A stretch of 31,955 nt of DNA from Gnetum montanum (Eukaryota > Streptophyta > Gnetopsida > Gnetales > Gnetaceae): positions 192,920-224,874 of the forward strand of contig MNCI01011499.1 of assembly GCA_015680685.1 (NCBI GenBank), read 5' to 3'. Under the pieces are notes generated by a model. That model was not told the origin of the DNA and ran no database searches. It was given only the letters and a program-made list of their open reading frames with translations. The position numbers and the translations under genes are program-made. This document shows, piece after piece, positions 1-10,962 of this stretch (within the stretch, counting starts at the first letter, position 1; the number at the start of each line of letters is the position of its first letter).

Positions 1-55
1 GGGTGTGCTGGGGAGTGGGGAGGGAGGGGAAGGTGGCGGGGGGAAAGTGGTGGGG
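1..55 (+). repeat. G-rich purine tract of the old copy
   Basis: This stretch is almost pure purine with many runs of three to six G. It occupies the position that the 24-G run has in the younger copy, roughly 400 bases ahead of the ORF2 start. It could form a G-quadruplex. The left part of the tract may lie outside the window. Confidence 0.6.
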
Positions 56-418
56 TTGCTAGTGAGGAATATCTAAGTAGATTTTTCCAAATTTGCTAAT
101 ACCCAGAAGATATTTTAAGGGTGAGTATAAAGAGAAACTTAAAAATTTTCAATAAACTTCAATCGTATTAATGCTAGAAACACTTACATAATGCTCTTAA
201 GGGACTATACTAGTTATAATGAGTCATGAATAATAACAAAATAGATAATTGTGAGGAGTTATAAAGAAAATAATATTTATGGGGTAACTTTTTGAAAATT
301 TTTCCAACTCTGTAATCATAAACTAAGAACTTAATGTAACTAAGTGTATAAGTAAGGTATGGAAATGTTAAGAATGAATGAGAATACCTTAGTAATTTTA
401 AATTCTTAATGATCAGAG
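56..418 (+). other. Leader or intron-like spacer ahead of old ORF2
   Basis: This non-coding AT-rich sequence is equivalent to 7573-7997 of the younger copy. The AG of the putative splice acceptor is kept (CAG at 414-416) just before the ORF2 ATG at 419. I see no gene in it on either strand. Confidence 0.5.
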
Positions 419-3133
419 ATGGTTCCAATGAGAGGAGAATAAGGAGGACCCTCATAGGCCACAAGTAAGAGGCCAAGAGGCTAAGGTAGAGGGTGAACAG
501 GAGGACTAGAAATAGAACACAAGGAATAGGAAGCCTAATCATTTAGTATTCATCAAGAAACTCTTGCTATGGAAAAATCAGCCCAAGGAGAGGCAGAGGA
601 ATCACAAGTGCAAGGATAACATCTTACATGATCACAAGACTACATCCAAGCCATCCAAGAAAGATCCATCATGATCACAGTGATTGTGGAGATGAACTTT
701 GTCCCATTTGTGGATTTAACCTTGGAACCAATAAAGACACAACTCAAGGCATCACCATTATGACCCATTCTATCTAATAGTGGTGAATGGTACCTTAGGG
801 AAACTTATTAGTTCTAACATAATAAAGAAGAAGGGACCATAGTTAACATTGGAGGAATCTCAATATCATTCTTAATCAAGGAAATTATAGAACCTCTAAA
901 CATACCCAATGAAGGAGAAAAGGTAGCACATCTGTGTACTAGCTTTGATGCTGAAACTAGGAGACTATGGATGAAATGGGCATATGGCAAAGAAGATATG
1001 CAAAAACTATGGAGGAAAGAATATACTTCAAAATTGACACCTATCACTTGTTCCTAGCCAAAGGATTAAAGAGATTATCTACTTATGTGGCTAGAGAAAG
1101 TGTGACCTTGATGAGAAAATACAATGTCAACCTTGCAAAACTATATTTTATGGAAATCAAAAGATGGTTTAAAGAAAGGAAGGTAAGAATGCCAACACTT
1201 TCATTTACTTGCCTTATTAGGAAGCTATGCAAGTGAGCTGGAATCCTAGGATACACCGACAACCTTCCTAGGATAGCCAAAAATGCTTCATATTTTGAAT
1301 TGCTCAAACTAGCACCACCAAGGAAAGATCATGGTGAGGAGCAAACCAATGCTAGGGAGACTAGAAAAACTGAAAAAAAATAGTAAGTGGGACCCAATGA
1401 TCAATAGCAAGAGCAACAATAGTAGAAAGAGTAATAGCAATAGCAACAAGAACAATAGCAACAGTAAGTTTTACAACTCTACCATAGGATTATAGGCTAT
1501 TAATGAGTCATCTGCAAAAGATTGTAGAAATCATTAACTAGGGAACAAGGGAGGAGGTCAATCTTTATAGAGTTATTGAAAATGCCATCCAACCCACAAT
1601 TTTAGTTGATCTAGCAAGTGGATAGATTTTACTACAATTAAGAGGAGAGGTCCAATGGTCACAATAGATCTTTGGGAACACTTCATTGTTCCAAGTGGTA
1701 CTAGAAACTAGAGAGGGAGTCATAGTTGTGGTAATGCAACACCAAGATGCAACAAGAAAAGTAGAGGTAATCACTATCCACATTAAAGAACCTTTAATGT
1801 ACCTATTATGCCATTGGTAGATTTGACTGGAGCCAAATATGCTCAAATGCTAGCTAAAATCTCGATGGCTCCTATTAACCATGAAGATGTGCTCAATAAA
1901 CTACTATAGATTGGGCAAGTAATGGCAACAGTCTTCAACATTCCAAGTGATGTCACCACCATACAGTTTGAGCTAATTACTATCAAAGATAAACTAGTCA
2001 TGATAGAGACTAAGCTAGAGCCTGTAGAAGTAGAAATCGATAGACTCTAAAAAGACCTCACAATCTTATGAGCTGAATATAGAGACCCCATAAAATTCAT
2101 TGCACCTGACCAAATAGAGCAGTTTAGGATTGAGAAAATGAACAAATTGATTGAGTGAATAAACATATGATAATAGAGAAGGAGAAAGTGGTGTGAAGTG
2201 CCTTAGTAGCTAAAGCACAATTGTATGCACATGCTAAGGCACTCACCACTACCCAAGAAGAGCATAAACAACTTGCTATTGAAAATATGAGGTTGACCAC
2301 TATGGAAAAGTAGAAAAACATCCTAGAATAAAGAATCCACCAATTAAGAGAACAATTGATGAGGATCAACCAAGACATGAGCTATCTCACATAAAAAAAT
2401 AGAGCTTGGTCAATGAATAAGGTACACGTCATCTATCAAAATTATGCTATTGAAATAAGTGCATGGTAGAATGAGGTAAAGAAACACAAGAGGCTCAAAG
2501 AACACTTCTGTGATCATGTGGGCATGTATAAGTAGCTCAACAAAAAGGAGATCTAGATGGAAAAGGCCAGAATTAGTTCTATTTTAGAATAAAATCCTAA
2601 TTGGCAATCCATCCTAGATAGTTATGCCAATGTCCACTAGGTAGAAGTTAAAAAAAAGACTTGAAAGAGTACATGGGGTTATCTAACCTTCGATACACTA
2701 ACTTGGCCATGTTGACAGTAGGCAGGCATAGAAATAAACTAGAACAGCAAGTAGTAGCCATGTATGCACTATATAAGAAAGTGTTTGTAGATTGTAAATA
2801 TGCTTTATAGAAACTTCAAGTAGTAAACTCTAAATTGGAAGTAATGAAGGTTGGTTACTAAGGGTAGAGACTTGTAGTAGAAGACCTAGTCATAAGGTTA
2901 TTTAATTATCATGAATTACATGAAAAGGCCAAATAATTTGAAGAGGAAAGGAGGTAGTTTGCAACCTGGTATGTCAAGGCTAATTAGATGTTTCTGTAGT
3001 TGTTGTGCCCATGGGATGTGCCACTTCATAACATAATGCACAACAACATGGATGGTGCATGATCCACAAATGAAAAAAGAAAAGATTTAGGTGCTCTTGA
3101 ACCAATACAAATTCCAAAAGACTAATGATAAGG
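419..3133 (+). pseudogene. Decayed ORF2 (plant transposon protein domain plus helical tail), old copy
   Basis: This is the eroded counterpart of the ORF2 at 7998-10785. The ATG at 419 aligns with 7998. The stretch 967-1236 still reads as the conserved core, with YFKIDTYHLFLAKGLKRLS and CLIRKLCK matching YFKIGTYHLFPTKGLKRIS and CLIRKLCR of the younger copy. Frameshifts occur (one near 1000) and in-frame stops are very frequent, mostly TAG where the younger copy has CAG. The gene is broken at 3133 by the insertion of the younger element and resumes at 11806, ending at a TAG at 11847-11849. It is surely non-functional. The family assignment rests on the younger copy. Confidence 0.8.
3129..3133. 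repeat. Target site duplication TAAGG, left
   Basis: TAAGG directly precedes the TG of the 5' LTR and is repeated exactly at 11801-11805 after the CA of the 3' LTR. Five bases is the usual duplication length for plant LTR elements. Confidence 0.95.
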
Positions 3134-3956
3134 TGATGGGACGTGATATTGCATGGGCCGCGATATTGCGTCGTCCCTACGATATCGTGTACACGATATC
3201 ACAGTCCGCCGCAATGTCTATAAATAAGAAGGGGCTCTCCCTTGTTTCAGCATTAGAGTTTAGATTGTAGTGAAACTTTGGTAGTTTGATCCCTCCAGAG
3301 TTAGATTATTTTTCCAGTGTCTGCCCATAATGTGGTGAATGTAATTGTATGGCATACTTTATTCGAGTGTGACGTACTTGGACACGCACATGACCAGCAA
3401 TAAAGATCGAGATTACTTCATCATTGAAGCATTCACTTTGTTATTTATTTAATTAATTATTATTTATTTAATTTTTATTTACTGCTTTCTCTCTCATCCT
3501 TAAAATCCTAGAACACGGAACGAGTATGACTTGATTACGAGCATTTAAGTGTGACTACTTGGTATCCCAGTGGCATACCTAGGATCTGTGTTTGGTAATC
3601 CCAGTGGTAGTCATGCACGAGGTCCAAGATGTGTACGGATGATCAAGGAATCGGCTACTCATCGCACTTAGGCTAGATTAGACTTTCTTACCCTTTTCCT
3701 CCTAGCTTAGCTTAGTTAATATTATTTCCCACTGTCTTCAAGAGTAGCGTTAGAATTTGGAACACATCATACACCTCATTTTGGACTAAACCATACATGA
3801 AAAATATAAATACTAGTCTAGGTGGAAAGACAATGAACTGCAACCTAAGGTTAATGATCTAGGTGCCACAACTAGTTTGTCTGCAGAGTTTGACTAGATT
3901 GTGCATGCTACGCTCATTTCGTATGGTTGAGTGTAGGGGTACCTCGCCACTCATCA
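3134..3956 (+). repeat. 5' LTR of young element
   Basis: It starts TGATGGGACG and ends CCACTCATCA. It aligns end to end with 10963-11800. It holds a palindromic motif at 3181-3200, TATAAATA at 3219, an AATAAAG that may act as poly(A) signal near 3401, and an AT-rich TTATTTATTTAA tract around 3440-3480. It is 15 bases shorter than the 3' LTR because it lacks one extra GATATC-containing module. Confidence 0.93.
3181..3226 (+). promoter_or_regulatory. U3 palindrome and TATA box, 5' LTR
   Basis: GATATCGTGTACACGATATC at 3181-3200 is a perfect 20-base palindrome. TATAAATA follows at 3219-3226 after an 18-base gap. The same GATATC-N8-GATATC plus TATA layout recurs in other LTRs of the window. It is probably the core promoter with an upstream element that could bind a dimeric factor (inference). 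Confidence 0.7.
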
Positions 3957-3957
3957 T

Positions 3958-3975
3958 TGGCGCCGTTGCCGAGGA
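3958..3975 (+). other. Primer binding site, tRNA-Asp type
   Basis: TGGCGCCGTTGCCGAGGA begins two bases after the LTR end. It matches the complement of the 3' end of plant tRNA-Asp (TGGCGCCGTTGCCGGGGA) with one mismatch. This marks the start of minus-strand DNA synthesis. Confidence 0.9.
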
Positions 3976-4087
3976 TGGTGCTAGTTATCTAGATTAGTTA
4001 TATCATACAAGGTTGCTGTATAGGACTTAACGATATATCTCTTAGAAATAAGTAATTATAAAAAGTCACATACATTCACACACAACA

Positions 4088-6073
4088 ATGTCTCTCTTAC
4101 AAGAACACGATAACGCCACACTTAGTGAGGAAGTTCATTGGAGAACCAATGAACTATATGACGATGAAGATTGGAGTATGCAACCTCAAGTGGGAGTTTC
4201 TTATAAACATGAACAAAAACAACGTCATCACAACACACGAAAGCCTAACTTAGCCGATGATGATGAACCCCCACTGGCCACTACAAACTTAATGCAAATA
4301 CAAGAGGCTATTCGAATCTCACGTAGGCATTGTAAAGAGAGCCGCCTACCCAGGCTCGATTTAAGCAACTTTCCTAACTTTTTAGGAGGCTATGAATTAG
4401 ATCTGCATCAACATTTACTAGCCTTCTATGATGCCTGTGCATGGAACAATATTGATAATGGTTGGCAAAAACTTAAGCTCTTTCCTATGACACTCGTTGA
4501 CCAAGAAAAAGTATGGTATAGATCTTTAAAACCAAATTCGATACAACGCTGGTCAACAATGGTAGAGGTCTTTAATGAAAAACATCAAACCTACGCAAGA
4601 GTGTCAGCCTTGAGGAAACAAATCCAAGGATGGAAACAAGCAAAACATGAACTCTTGGACTTGGCCTTAGAAAGATATTATGCACTCTTACACAACTATC
4701 CAGGCCATAGGTTTTCCGAGGAAAGGCTAATGTACCATATCATTGATGGGCTACATAATGAAACAAGAGCAACCTTAGGAGTGTATGCCCAAGGTCAACT
4801 ATACGATCTACAAACCCATCAAATCCAAGAGCTTATTAAGTGGGTAGCAAAAGAAGAAGTAGAATTAGCTCGATGGGAGAGTGTTGAAAAACATCAACGG
4901 GACCAAAATCTTAACTTAACAAAGGTCCACAATCATAAAAATGAGAAATCAACAAATATCAAGGTGGAAACACCATCTTTGCCAATACAACAATCATTAA
5001 AAGAAGCCGAGGCAAAGATCAATAAAATGTTGGAATGGATATATCAAAAGTGTGGAGAATATATCAACACCATTGGAGATAGAGTTCTAACAACCCAAGA
5101 AGCAGGACAAAACATTAGACATTCAGAAAGAAAGAATGAAGGGAATAAGTTCTCAACTACCAATCATACATATGAATGCAATATATGCTTGTACGATCAC
5201 CCCAAAGGCCAATGCCCAATATTGTTACATTTACATGAGCATTTGGAAAACACATTACATCCAAATTTCATACATAGATACTGTGTTCGGCCATAGTGGC
5301 AACAATCCCAGTCATGGGGGAAACCATCCCTACACTGGAGGCACCCTTCATATTATCTGAATCCAAATGCTTATCACATTCAACCTCCTATTTCTCCATT
5401 CGGGTCACCATACTCTATCTCACCACAATACCATTCTCCACAATACTATCAGCCCATACCTCCAACACAACCACCACCTTCTGCACCTTACATCCCTCCT
5501 AACTTTCAACATTCTCATCCTTTCCCTCCTTCCACATTGCCACAAACTGTTTCTAAGGTGTTTGTGCTACAGCAAAAGCCCGTGAACAGCACTTGTGCTA
5601 CTGCTACTAACAACAGTGAAAATCCTCCTCAACATCAAAAGCGTCCTTTCTTTAAACACGGCCGTAAGAAGGGACACCATAATTCAAAGGCCACTACATC
5701 TTCCAACCCAGCACAAGTCCCACACTGTGGTGCACCCTTACCTTTGAACCCAACGCCTCATGTAACTTTATCAAGGCCACCAACTTACACTCCAACAACC
5801 ATATGGCCCAATGAACACAACCATGGGAGGCATCAACCTAATCCTTGCATACCATCTAATGGTCACAAATACCATAGTGGGTCAACTCGATATCCGGGAA
5901 CTACATCGTATAAAGTGCCCCACTATGCTTATTATAATCAAGTGTGTGAACCCCGAGGGGATAAGTATGGACCAATCCCAATAATTCCAACATGCAAGGA
6001 TCCTCAACCTTCATTTATTAATCCTTGCCATACTCAACTAATTAGTTATGGGGGATATCCCCCATTTTTCTAA
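4088..6073 (+). pseudogene. gag: gag, one in-frame TAG at 5294-5296
   Basis: This is the capsid/nucleocapsid precursor that forms the particle and packages element RNA. One frame runs from the ATG at 4088 to TAA at 6073 (661 residues), broken only by TAG at 5294-5296. The capsid-type domain spans about residues 85-255, with LPRLDLSNFPNFLGG, FYDAC (about 113) and HIIDGL (about 217). Residues 364-376 form a compact zinc finger, CNICLYDHPKGQC (C-x2-C-x3-H-x4-C, one residue shorter than the usual knuckle). The C-terminal third is rich in Pro, Tyr and Gln, then basic (KHGRKKGHH). No protease follows. The TAG is most simply a CAG codon lost by C-to-T change, although the related gag at 24900-26130 has TAG at the same place. 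The start fits the 130-base distance from the primer site, as at 14560. Confidence 0.88.
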
Positions 6074-7440
6074 CAAGTAGGATTAATAAATATTTTTCAT
6101 TTTCTTTAATTTTACAACTTTTTGTTTTCCATTTTTTCATTTTTCAACTTTTTGTTTGATCTTGTTGTCTCTTTGTGTGTTTTTGTCTTTTCACGCTTTT
6201 GTAAGTAATCTCATCTACGAATAAAACACTCATGTGGATCGTTGATTGAGGTGTGTTTTATGTTATTAAGTCATGAGTGATCAATTATTTGGAATAGTGA
6301 GCCCAGTACATCCACTCATCCATTCTACAAATAAGAGGTTCTATTTGAGGGTACAGTGATATTCTTGAAATTTTTAAACTTAAAATTAATTTTGTGTTCA
6401 TTGTACCCAGAATGAAGAAGGATGGACCAAGAGGGAAAGATAAGGATGTGTCATCAAGGGGACTTGTGGATTCTCTTTGGTGACAAATGTGGGAGTTGTC
6501 ATGCAACGTGGTTGAACTAAGATCCTTGTAGATCTAATGAAAATGGGAGTAAGAGTAATCAAAAGGGCACTCGAAAATCAAATGCTGTCTAGGGGGTCCC
6601 ACTGGAAAGACATGCACCCATGCCTGAAGGTTGGCGATTTCTCTAGATTCAGTAAAATTCAAAAAAAAGGAAGAAAAGAAAAGAAAGGTGCCATAAAACA
6701 AAAATCACTCCTCCCTTGTACTAACTGCCAAGGATTGTACGCCTTGTTGTTATGGTACTCTCATAGTTGTTCATCATGGGATGAAACAATGCGATGTCAC
6801 TGATTAGAGGAATGGACTTGGTTATGATCTTGGAACGATGGGTTAATGACACCTTAATCATGCTTTTCATGCAGGATTTACTATGCCCTGGGTCAGTTAC
6901 CTCATGTCCTAATCTCTATGATCCTTTCTATAGTTCTTCTCATCTCACTGTTCGTGTAATTGTAGCTCGTGTCCCATGTAGCATAGAATTTTCATCTCAT
7001 TCTGATGATATTACATGTGTGTGTTTTGTGGAGTTAGTGCAGATTACATTTAACCCTTCTAGTGCCCATGGACACTTTAAGTGTGGTTACACAAGGGCAT
7101 TATAGGTTGGAACCTACTTTGGGGAGGACCCACTTGTGTAATTTTTCGTAATCTTCACTAATTCTCTAGCTCAAACACACAATTTCTTACCTTCAGCTTA
7201 ATTTTTCAATTGATTTTCTTTCCCTACCATTATCCCTCTAAATTTTAATGTTCCAATGTACTATTACATTCCCTTTTTTCATAACTGCCAAATTTTTTTT
7301 GCTAAAGTTCACATCATTATCATTAAGAGTGCCTCTCGAATCAATGAAATTACCCTAGGATATCTTAATACTTGCCCATGTCCTCAATTTCCAATATTAA
7401 TTTCAAGAAAATCATTAAACATTCGGTATTTTTCATGTGT
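6074..7440 (+). other. Non-coding spacer between gag and ORF2
   Basis: About 1.4 kb with no convincing gene. Short open frames at 6537-6803 and 6794-7105 show no recognisable domain. The first 140 bases are T-rich. The place where pol would lie in an autonomous relative is occupied by this sequence. It may be packaging signal, intron or remnant; the sequence does not decide. Confidence 0.6.
6198..6209 (+). promoter_or_regulatory. Candidate 5' splice donor
   Basis: TTTGTAAGTAAT at 6198-6209 is close to the plant donor consensus GTAAGT and lies about 125 bases after the gag stop. Joined to the acceptor at 7996 it would place ORF2 at the front of a subgenomic RNA. No transcript evidence is available here. 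Confidence 0.35.
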
Positions 7441-7459
7441 CTCACATCACTATGGACGA

Positions 7460-7501
7460 GATATCGTCTACGTGATATCGCATCCTATTTACCTATAAAT
7501 A
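7460..7501 (+). promoter_or_regulatory. Internal LTR-like promoter module
   Basis: GATATC (7460), an 8-base spacer, GATATC (7474) and TATAAATA (7494-7501) repeat the U3 layout of the LTRs with a 14-base gap to the TATA box. The downstream TAAGAA also matches the LTR. It lies about 500 bases before the ORF2 ATG. It may drive a separate ORF2 transcript, or it may be a piece of an LTR captured by recombination. Confidence 0.55.
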
Positions 7502-7548
7502 AGAACCCCCGCTACAACACTTAGCATCATTTTGCAATTCACGTGGGA

Positions 7549-7572
7549 GGGGGGGGGGGGGGGGGGGGGGGG
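7549..7572 (+). repeat. Poly-G run of 24
   Basis: Twenty-four uninterrupted G, then TGGGGAG. It lies about 50 bases downstream of the internal TATA box, in what would be the 5' leader of an ORF2 transcript. It can form a G-quadruplex. Exact length is unreliable, since such runs are error-prone in sequencing. Confidence 0.9.
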
Positions 7573-7997
7573 TGGGGAGTTTTTGAAATTTTTCTCTATG
7601 GCTTGCGATTGTGTGACCCTTGCTTTTTCACTCATATCTCGCTCACTGGTGCTCTGATTTTAATTCCGTTTGCACCTACTTGAACCCAAAGTGTTCAATT
7701 TAGTCATGTTGGAGAGACACTTACTGAAAGTGCCTAAATTTTTTGAAATTTATCATTTCCCAAGGGACATCAATTAGGGTAATCAACACTAATACTTAGA
7801 ATAATTGTGCCAAAAATCATATGACCTTAGGTACACTAGGAGATTAAAATGAAAACCACCTAAGTCACAAGACCCATTATTACAATTTTCGGGCATGATC
7901 ACATGTTATAACATAAGATCTTCAATTAAGGCAAGAAGTAAGGTATACCTTGACTTTAAAAATAACCTTACTAACGCTTGATCTGTGTGATTGCAGA
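7573..7997 (+). promoter_or_regulatory. ORF2 leader ending in a splice-acceptor-like site
   Basis: This is non-coding sequence. It ends with TGATCTGTGTGATTGCAG (7979-7996), a pyrimidine/G-rich run closed by CAG directly before A-ATG-G, which looks like a plant 3' splice site. The older copy keeps an AG at the same place (416). Athila-type elements are known to place a late gene behind a splice acceptor, so a spliced subgenomic ORF2 mRNA is plausible (inference). Confidence 0.45.
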
Positions 7998-10785
7998 ATG
8001 GCCCCGAAATATGCACAACTGGAGGGTCCTATTCAAGGTGGAGCGAAACAATCTCGGAGAGGTGGAAGACAGGGCCCTGCCAGAGAACATACAGAATAGG
8101 AGGTGCAATCATTTAGCATCCATCAAGAAGAACCTCCTACCAAACAGTCTGGGTAGGTAGAAGGAGGAGCTGCTACTGTGCCTAAATCGGGACAACAACT
8201 CACGTTGCCCCCGGAGTGTGTTCAGGCTATCCATTAGAAGTCCATATTCGCTGTGGTGATTGTGGAGCTAAACTTTGAATCTTTTGTAGAGTTTTCTCCT
8301 AAGGCTATTAGGGATCACCTAAAAGCATCTCCCTTATGGCCTGTCCTCTCTGAAAGTAGTGCTTGGTACTTAGGTGAAACGTACCAGTTCTGGCACAATA
8401 GGGAGCAAGGCACCACAGTTAACATTTATGGTGTGACAGTTGATTTCTCTGCACAGGCAATTTCGGAAGTGTTAAACCTTCTAAACTCAGGGCACCATGT
8501 TGCTTGGTTATCTACCTGTTTAGACCCTGATGTGCGAAAGGATAGGTTAGAGAAGGCTTATGGCAGAGATAAAATTTTTGGTGAGCTGACGGTGGAAGAG
8601 AGAGTTTATTTCAAAATTGGAACCTATCACCTCTTCCCCACAAAAGGCTTGAAAAGAATATCCATGTATGTGGCTAGAGGATGTGTAATGTTGATGGGAA
8701 AGGTTAACGCTAACCTTCCCCATCTATATTTGATGAAGATCCTAAGGCGATTTGAAGAACAGAAGTCAGGGAAGATGGTGCTGCCCTTCCCCTGTCTTAT
8801 TAGAAAATTGTGCCGACGGGCTGGTATTCCGGGGTACGCTAATGATGTCCTCCGAAAAGCCCAAAATGCTTCTTATGCTGAATTGTTAAAGGCGCTAGCT
8901 CCAAGAAAGAGCACTGGAGAAGAGCTAAGACCAGATGAAGAAGAAGAACAGATGACTGGACCACTTGCAACTCAACTTGCAGGATGCAATCAACCTCCAA
9001 CCACAGGTCCCAGCCAACAACAAGAAGCAGGGCCTAGAATAGGTCAAGATTAGCTGCCACCGCCACAAGACTATAGACTATCAATGAGCCATCTGAGGGC
9101 CATCGCTGAGACGGTCAGTTGCGGAAGTTGTGATGACGCAAACCTCTTCCACGTCATTGATGATGTCGATCAGCCTACTATTTCGTTAGATTGCAGAAGG
9201 GGTGAACTATCAATTCAAATAGGAGGAGGGGAAAGCAGATGATCACAAAAGATCTTGGAAATGTGACATCTTTTCAAGTGTAGTTAGAGACTGGTGAAGG
9301 GGCCACTATGGTGGTCATGCAACACCAAAATGTCGTGAGAGCTGCTGAAGTGGTCACAGACCACATCAAATAATCTTTCAATGTACCTGTTATGCCACCG
9401 ACAGATCTCTCAGGAGCACGGGATGCTCAAACTCTTGTCAGTACCTCAATGACTCTTGCAGAACATGAGGATGCACTTGACAGATTGCTTCAAATAGGGC
9501 AAGTGATGACATCCTTGTTTGACATCCCCCAGGATGTAACAACAATTCAATCAGACCTCATTTCCACAAAGGGGAAGTTGGTCATATCTGAAGTAAGGGT
9601 CGAGCATGTTGAAGCGAAAGTGCAGAAATTACAAGAGTAGCTCACGGCCTTACAAGCAACATAGCGGGATCCTCTACAATTTGCTCTCGCAGACCAGCTA
9701 GAAAATTTTAGAATGGAGCAGCTAACGAAATTAATAGCAAAGAATAAGAAGGTGGTAGGAGAAAAGGAGACGGCTATTTGGGATGCCTCCGCATCACGGT
9801 GCAAACCCATGCACATCTTAAGGTACTCAAGGCCTTAGAAGAAGAGAATAAGCTGTTGGTTGCAGATAACCTACAGTTGACGTCTGTAGAGAAATAAAAG
9901 AATGTTCTCGATGAAAACTTTCATCAGCTACGAAAACAATTCATTCGGGTCAACCGAGATGTAAGTTGTTTAGCTAGAGAAAATTGAACCCTCTCAATGG
10001 AGGAGGTACACGCTATTCGACAAAAATTAGCAATTGAGATAAGTGCGTGGCAGAATGAGGCTAAACAACATAAGAAGTTGAAGGAGCATTTCCATGATCA
10101 GGTGGGGATGTATAAACAAATCCTAGAGAAGGAGATCCATATGGCCAAGGCTCAAATCAACACTATCAATGCTCAACACACTAATTGGAGGGCCATATTG
10201 GACACTTACACCTTCGCCCATCAAGCGGAAGTTAAAAACCGGGACCTGCAGATCTAGGACTTGACAAAATACATGGAGTTGGCAAACCTTCGATATGCCA
10301 ACCTTGCCATGTTAACAGCAGGATGCCTGAGAATAGAGCTTGAGAAGAAGGTAGCTTCCACCCATCTCAAATATGAGGTAGAATTTGTAGAATGCAAGAA
10401 GCTGGTTGAAAAATTGGATGTTGCAAATTTTGAACTTGAGGTGGTAAAAGCAAGCTACCAAGGACAGAAAGATGTAGCAACTGAATTGGCTCAATGGCTA
10501 AAATATCTTCATGAATACAAGGAAAAAGCCAGAGCCTATGAGGAGGAACAACGGGTGTTTGTGGTGTGGTATGTCAAAGCCAACCAGATGTTCCCACAAC
10601 TACCCTATCCATGGGAGGTGCTGACTCCATCAAACATCAGAACACTCACATGGATGGCACAAGATCCTTGGACCAAAGAGGAGAAGCTCCAGGCCATAAT
10701 TCAATGCCATCAAGCTTCCAAGCCTAGAGCACATGACAAAGGGAAAGCACCCATGGAGGAGCCACTGCCACTAGGAACTACATGA
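7998..10785 (+). pseudogene. ORF2: plant transposon protein domain plus long helical region, broken
   Basis: A long gene of about 925 codons counted through its breaks. The start at 7998 is chosen because it follows the acceptor-like CAG, aligns with the ATG at 419 and is in frame with the open stretch 8253-9053. Residues of about 85-300 resemble the family called putative plant transposon protein (PF20167, from memory), with GTYHLFPTKGLKRISMYVAR and LPFPCLIRKLCRRAGIPGY. Residues beyond about 460 are charged and helical (likely coiled coil), ending in a conserved WYVKANQMFPQLPYPWE segment. In-frame stops: TAG at 8097, 8154, 8235, 9051, 9281, 9638, 9662 and 10255; TAA at 9371 and 9895; TGA at 9985. 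Frameshifts lie near 9230 and 9785. All stops fit single C-to-T changes of Gln or Arg codons. Biochemical role unknown; its place before the 3' LTR is that of env-like or extra ORFs in Athila/Tat elements. Confidence 0.78.
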
Positions 10786-10962
10786 GTTCCATTTTTTGTA
10801 GTTGTAGCATATTTTTTGTGTTGTGTCTTTCCACACTATGGCATTGTTTCATTCCATTTCTTTTTTTTTTTAGTTAATAATCCCATACCTATCCACTGCG
10901 TAATCAATGGAGCTTGTTCTCTCTGTAACTTGAGGATGAGTTTTTATTTAGTCATGGGAGTA
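10786..10962 (+). other. 3' untranslated part and plus-strand primer region
   Basis: This holds the motif AACTTGAGGATGAGTTT (10927 onwards) and then GTCATGGGAGTA directly before the LTR. The older copy has AACTTGAGGACGAGTTT and GTCATGGGGATA in the same places (before 12054). ACTTGAGGACGAG-like sequences are common just before 3' LTRs of plant Ty3/gypsy elements. The polypurine tract is short (ATGGGAG). Confidence 0.6.

Noticed and set aside
210-542. Minus-strand open frame of 110 codons with hydrophobic character
   Set aside because: It is antisense to the leader and start of the old ORF2, has no counterpart in the younger copy and no domain.
6537-7105. Two overlapping open frames in the gag-ORF2 spacer
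   Set aside because: No recognisable domain, and neither frame is supported by a second copy in the window.
7549-7572. Poly-G run as pure sequencing artefact
   Set aside because: Its exact length is doubtful, but a G-rich tract also stands at the equivalent place in the old copy (1-55), so some tract is real.
8253-10785. ORF2 as a host gene or a DNA transposase
   Set aside because: It lies within LTRs and target duplications, is repeated in the old copy at the same place, and shows no transposase catalytic pattern or terminal inverted repeats.
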